The notes beneath the pieces were generated by a model. That model did not search any database. It had not been told where the DNA came from and was given only the letters and a program-made list of their open reading frames with translations. From an uncultured Lachnospiraceae bacterium (GTDB lineage Bacteria; Bacillota; Clostridia; Lachnospirales; Lachnospiraceae): DNA of 6,362 nucleotides. Positions within the stretch are counted from its first letter, which is position 1. Each line of letters opens with the position of its first letter. Shown here one piece after another: positions 5,839-6,362 of the stretch. A program made the translations under genes and the position numbers. Location: NCBI GenBank assembly GCA_947175305.1, contig CAMWMO010000105.1, forward strand, positions 1 to 6,362. The letters are read 5' to 3'.

Positions 5839-5892
5839 GGCGTTAATTTCGAAGAAATTTACGCCGGTTAATTCCGAAGGGATTTACTCCGG
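5839..5892 (+). repeat. Tandem pair of covarying hairpin repeats
   Basis: Two 26-base direct repeats, 5842-5867 and 5867-5892, differ at four positions. Each folds around a GAA loop with the same T-T mismatch. The first pairs 5839-5850 with 5854-5865. The second pairs 5866-5875 with 5879-5888. A T-A pair (5849/5855) in the first is C-G (5874/5880) in the second, a compensating change. A second T-A pair (5848/5856) becomes T-G (5873/5881), which as RNA pairs only on the plus strand, so the structure may act in the 3' end of the murI-DUF1934 transcript. Confidence 0.6.
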
Positions 5893-5893
5893 G

Positions 5894-6361
5894 TCACTTT
5901 ACAGGCTTTGCTCCCGCTTTTTCCTGTGCTTTTTCTACCAACTGCTTGAATTTACTCTTTTTCTTCTGCTCTACTGCAGGCGCCTTGCCGTGCAGACCCT
6001 TCACATCCGTGATGTAAATACCGCTGACAACAGCCTTTACTTCTTTTTTGACTGGAACGGCATCAAAAATCTTCTCCTCACAGATGAGGGACATGATCTG
6101 CGGTCCCACCTTGGCTTTTACCACCGGCAGTTTAGAATTGCGCAACAGCTTGGGTGTCTGTTCCAAAACGATCTGGGGAAGTCCCGCGTCTTTTAGCTTC
6201 ATGCGTTTTTTATCGATGATCAGCATGGAGACTGTCTGTTTCATGGCATCGATCTGTTCCTGCTGTTCGGCCTGTCTTTTCTGTGCTTTTTTTCCTAAAA
6301 AATATAAGACGACCACGGCCACGATCATGACGGCCAGGATCACCAACAGAACAATTGTGAA
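5894..6361 (-). CDS. Uncharacterised membrane-anchored coiled-coil protein (5' partial)
   Basis: The reading frame runs leftward from the window edge to TGA at 5894-5896. It is open to base 6361 with no stop, and the only in-window start candidates are a TTG at 6346 and an ATG at 6328 inside the membrane segment, so the true start is probably just off the edge. What is visible: a hydrophobic helix (VILAVMIVAVVVLYFLG), then a charged Lys/Gln/Glu coiled-coil stretch (KKAQKRQAEQQEQIDAMK), a central region with DAGLPQIVLEQTPKLLRNS and VKKEVKAVVSGIYITDVKG, and a Lys/Ala-rich basic tail. One membrane anchor with a cytoplasmic C-terminus is likely, given the positive residues directly after the helix. 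I do not recognise a named family and assign no function. It converges on the murI operon. Confidence 0.75.
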   Translation of the reverse strand, partial: FTIVLLVILAVMIVAVVVLYFLGKKAQKRQAEQQEQIDAMKQTVSMLIIDKKRMKLKDAGLPQIVLEQTPKLLRNSKLPVVKAKVGPQIMSLICEEKIFDAVPVKKEVKAVVSGIYITDVKGLHGKAPAVEQKKKSKFKQLVEKAQEKAGAKPVK

Positions 6362-6362
6362 C

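Noticed and set aside
5839..5892. CRISPR-like array
   Set aside because: There are only two repeats, directly abutting with no spacer and no cas genes nearby.
5795..6196. Plus-strand frame of 133 codons
   Set aside because: It starts inside the DUF1934 gene end, reads through the hairpin cluster, and is antisense to the membrane coiled-coil gene, which has the better protein pattern.

Overview
The window looks like an ordinary chromosomal stretch of a Gram-positive Clostridia, most likely Lachnospiraceae. This rests on balanced base composition, strong AAGGAGG-type ribosome binding sites, a near-consensus SigA promoter, and gene types I recognise from that group: a fused transporter-like/spermidine-synthase-like protein, ispE beside a GntR regulator, and murI beside a DUF1934 gene. 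The genus cannot be fixed from the sequence alone.

Layout. Bases 1-1531 (+) hold the 3' part of a membrane protein fused to a spermidine-synthase-like SAM domain; its start is off the left edge. Bases 1545-1626 form an intergenic block of nested inverted repeats, followed by an intrinsic terminator at 1629-1663 that serves the convergent minus-strand gene. That gene (1689-2318, -) encodes a 209-residue soluble protein of unknown function with a conserved-looking C-terminal module; a possible SigD-type promoter lies upstream of it. The divergent spacer (2319-2576) carries a strong SigA promoter (TTGACA-17-TACAAT) firing rightward, with a perfect palindrome TTTGTATACAAA at the expected transcription start.

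Rightward from that promoter runs a probable operon: ispE (non-mevalonate isoprenoid pathway), a FadR-subfamily GntR regulator, an 81-residue membrane or exported small protein, murI (glutamate racemase) and a DUF1934 protein. The first two genes are 19 bases apart, the small gene overlaps murI by 8 bases, and murI lies 16 bases from the DUF1934 gene. The operon joins supply of isoprenoid precursor (which also feeds the undecaprenyl carrier) with supply of D-glutamate for peptidoglycan. Beyond it, 5775-5892 is packed with four hairpins, two of which are a tandem, covarying pair. The right end (5894 to edge, -) is an unknown protein with an N-terminal membrane segment, truncated by the window.

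Most noteworthy: the promoter palindrome matches the published FadR-type GntR operator pattern (T-N-GTA-TAC-N-A), and a FadR-type regulator is encoded as the second gene of that transcript, which suggests autoregulation that also controls ispE. The two hairpin-rich intergenic blocks and the three uncharacterised proteins are the other items worth following. I saw no CRISPR array, tRNA, rRNA, insertion sequence or phage gene.
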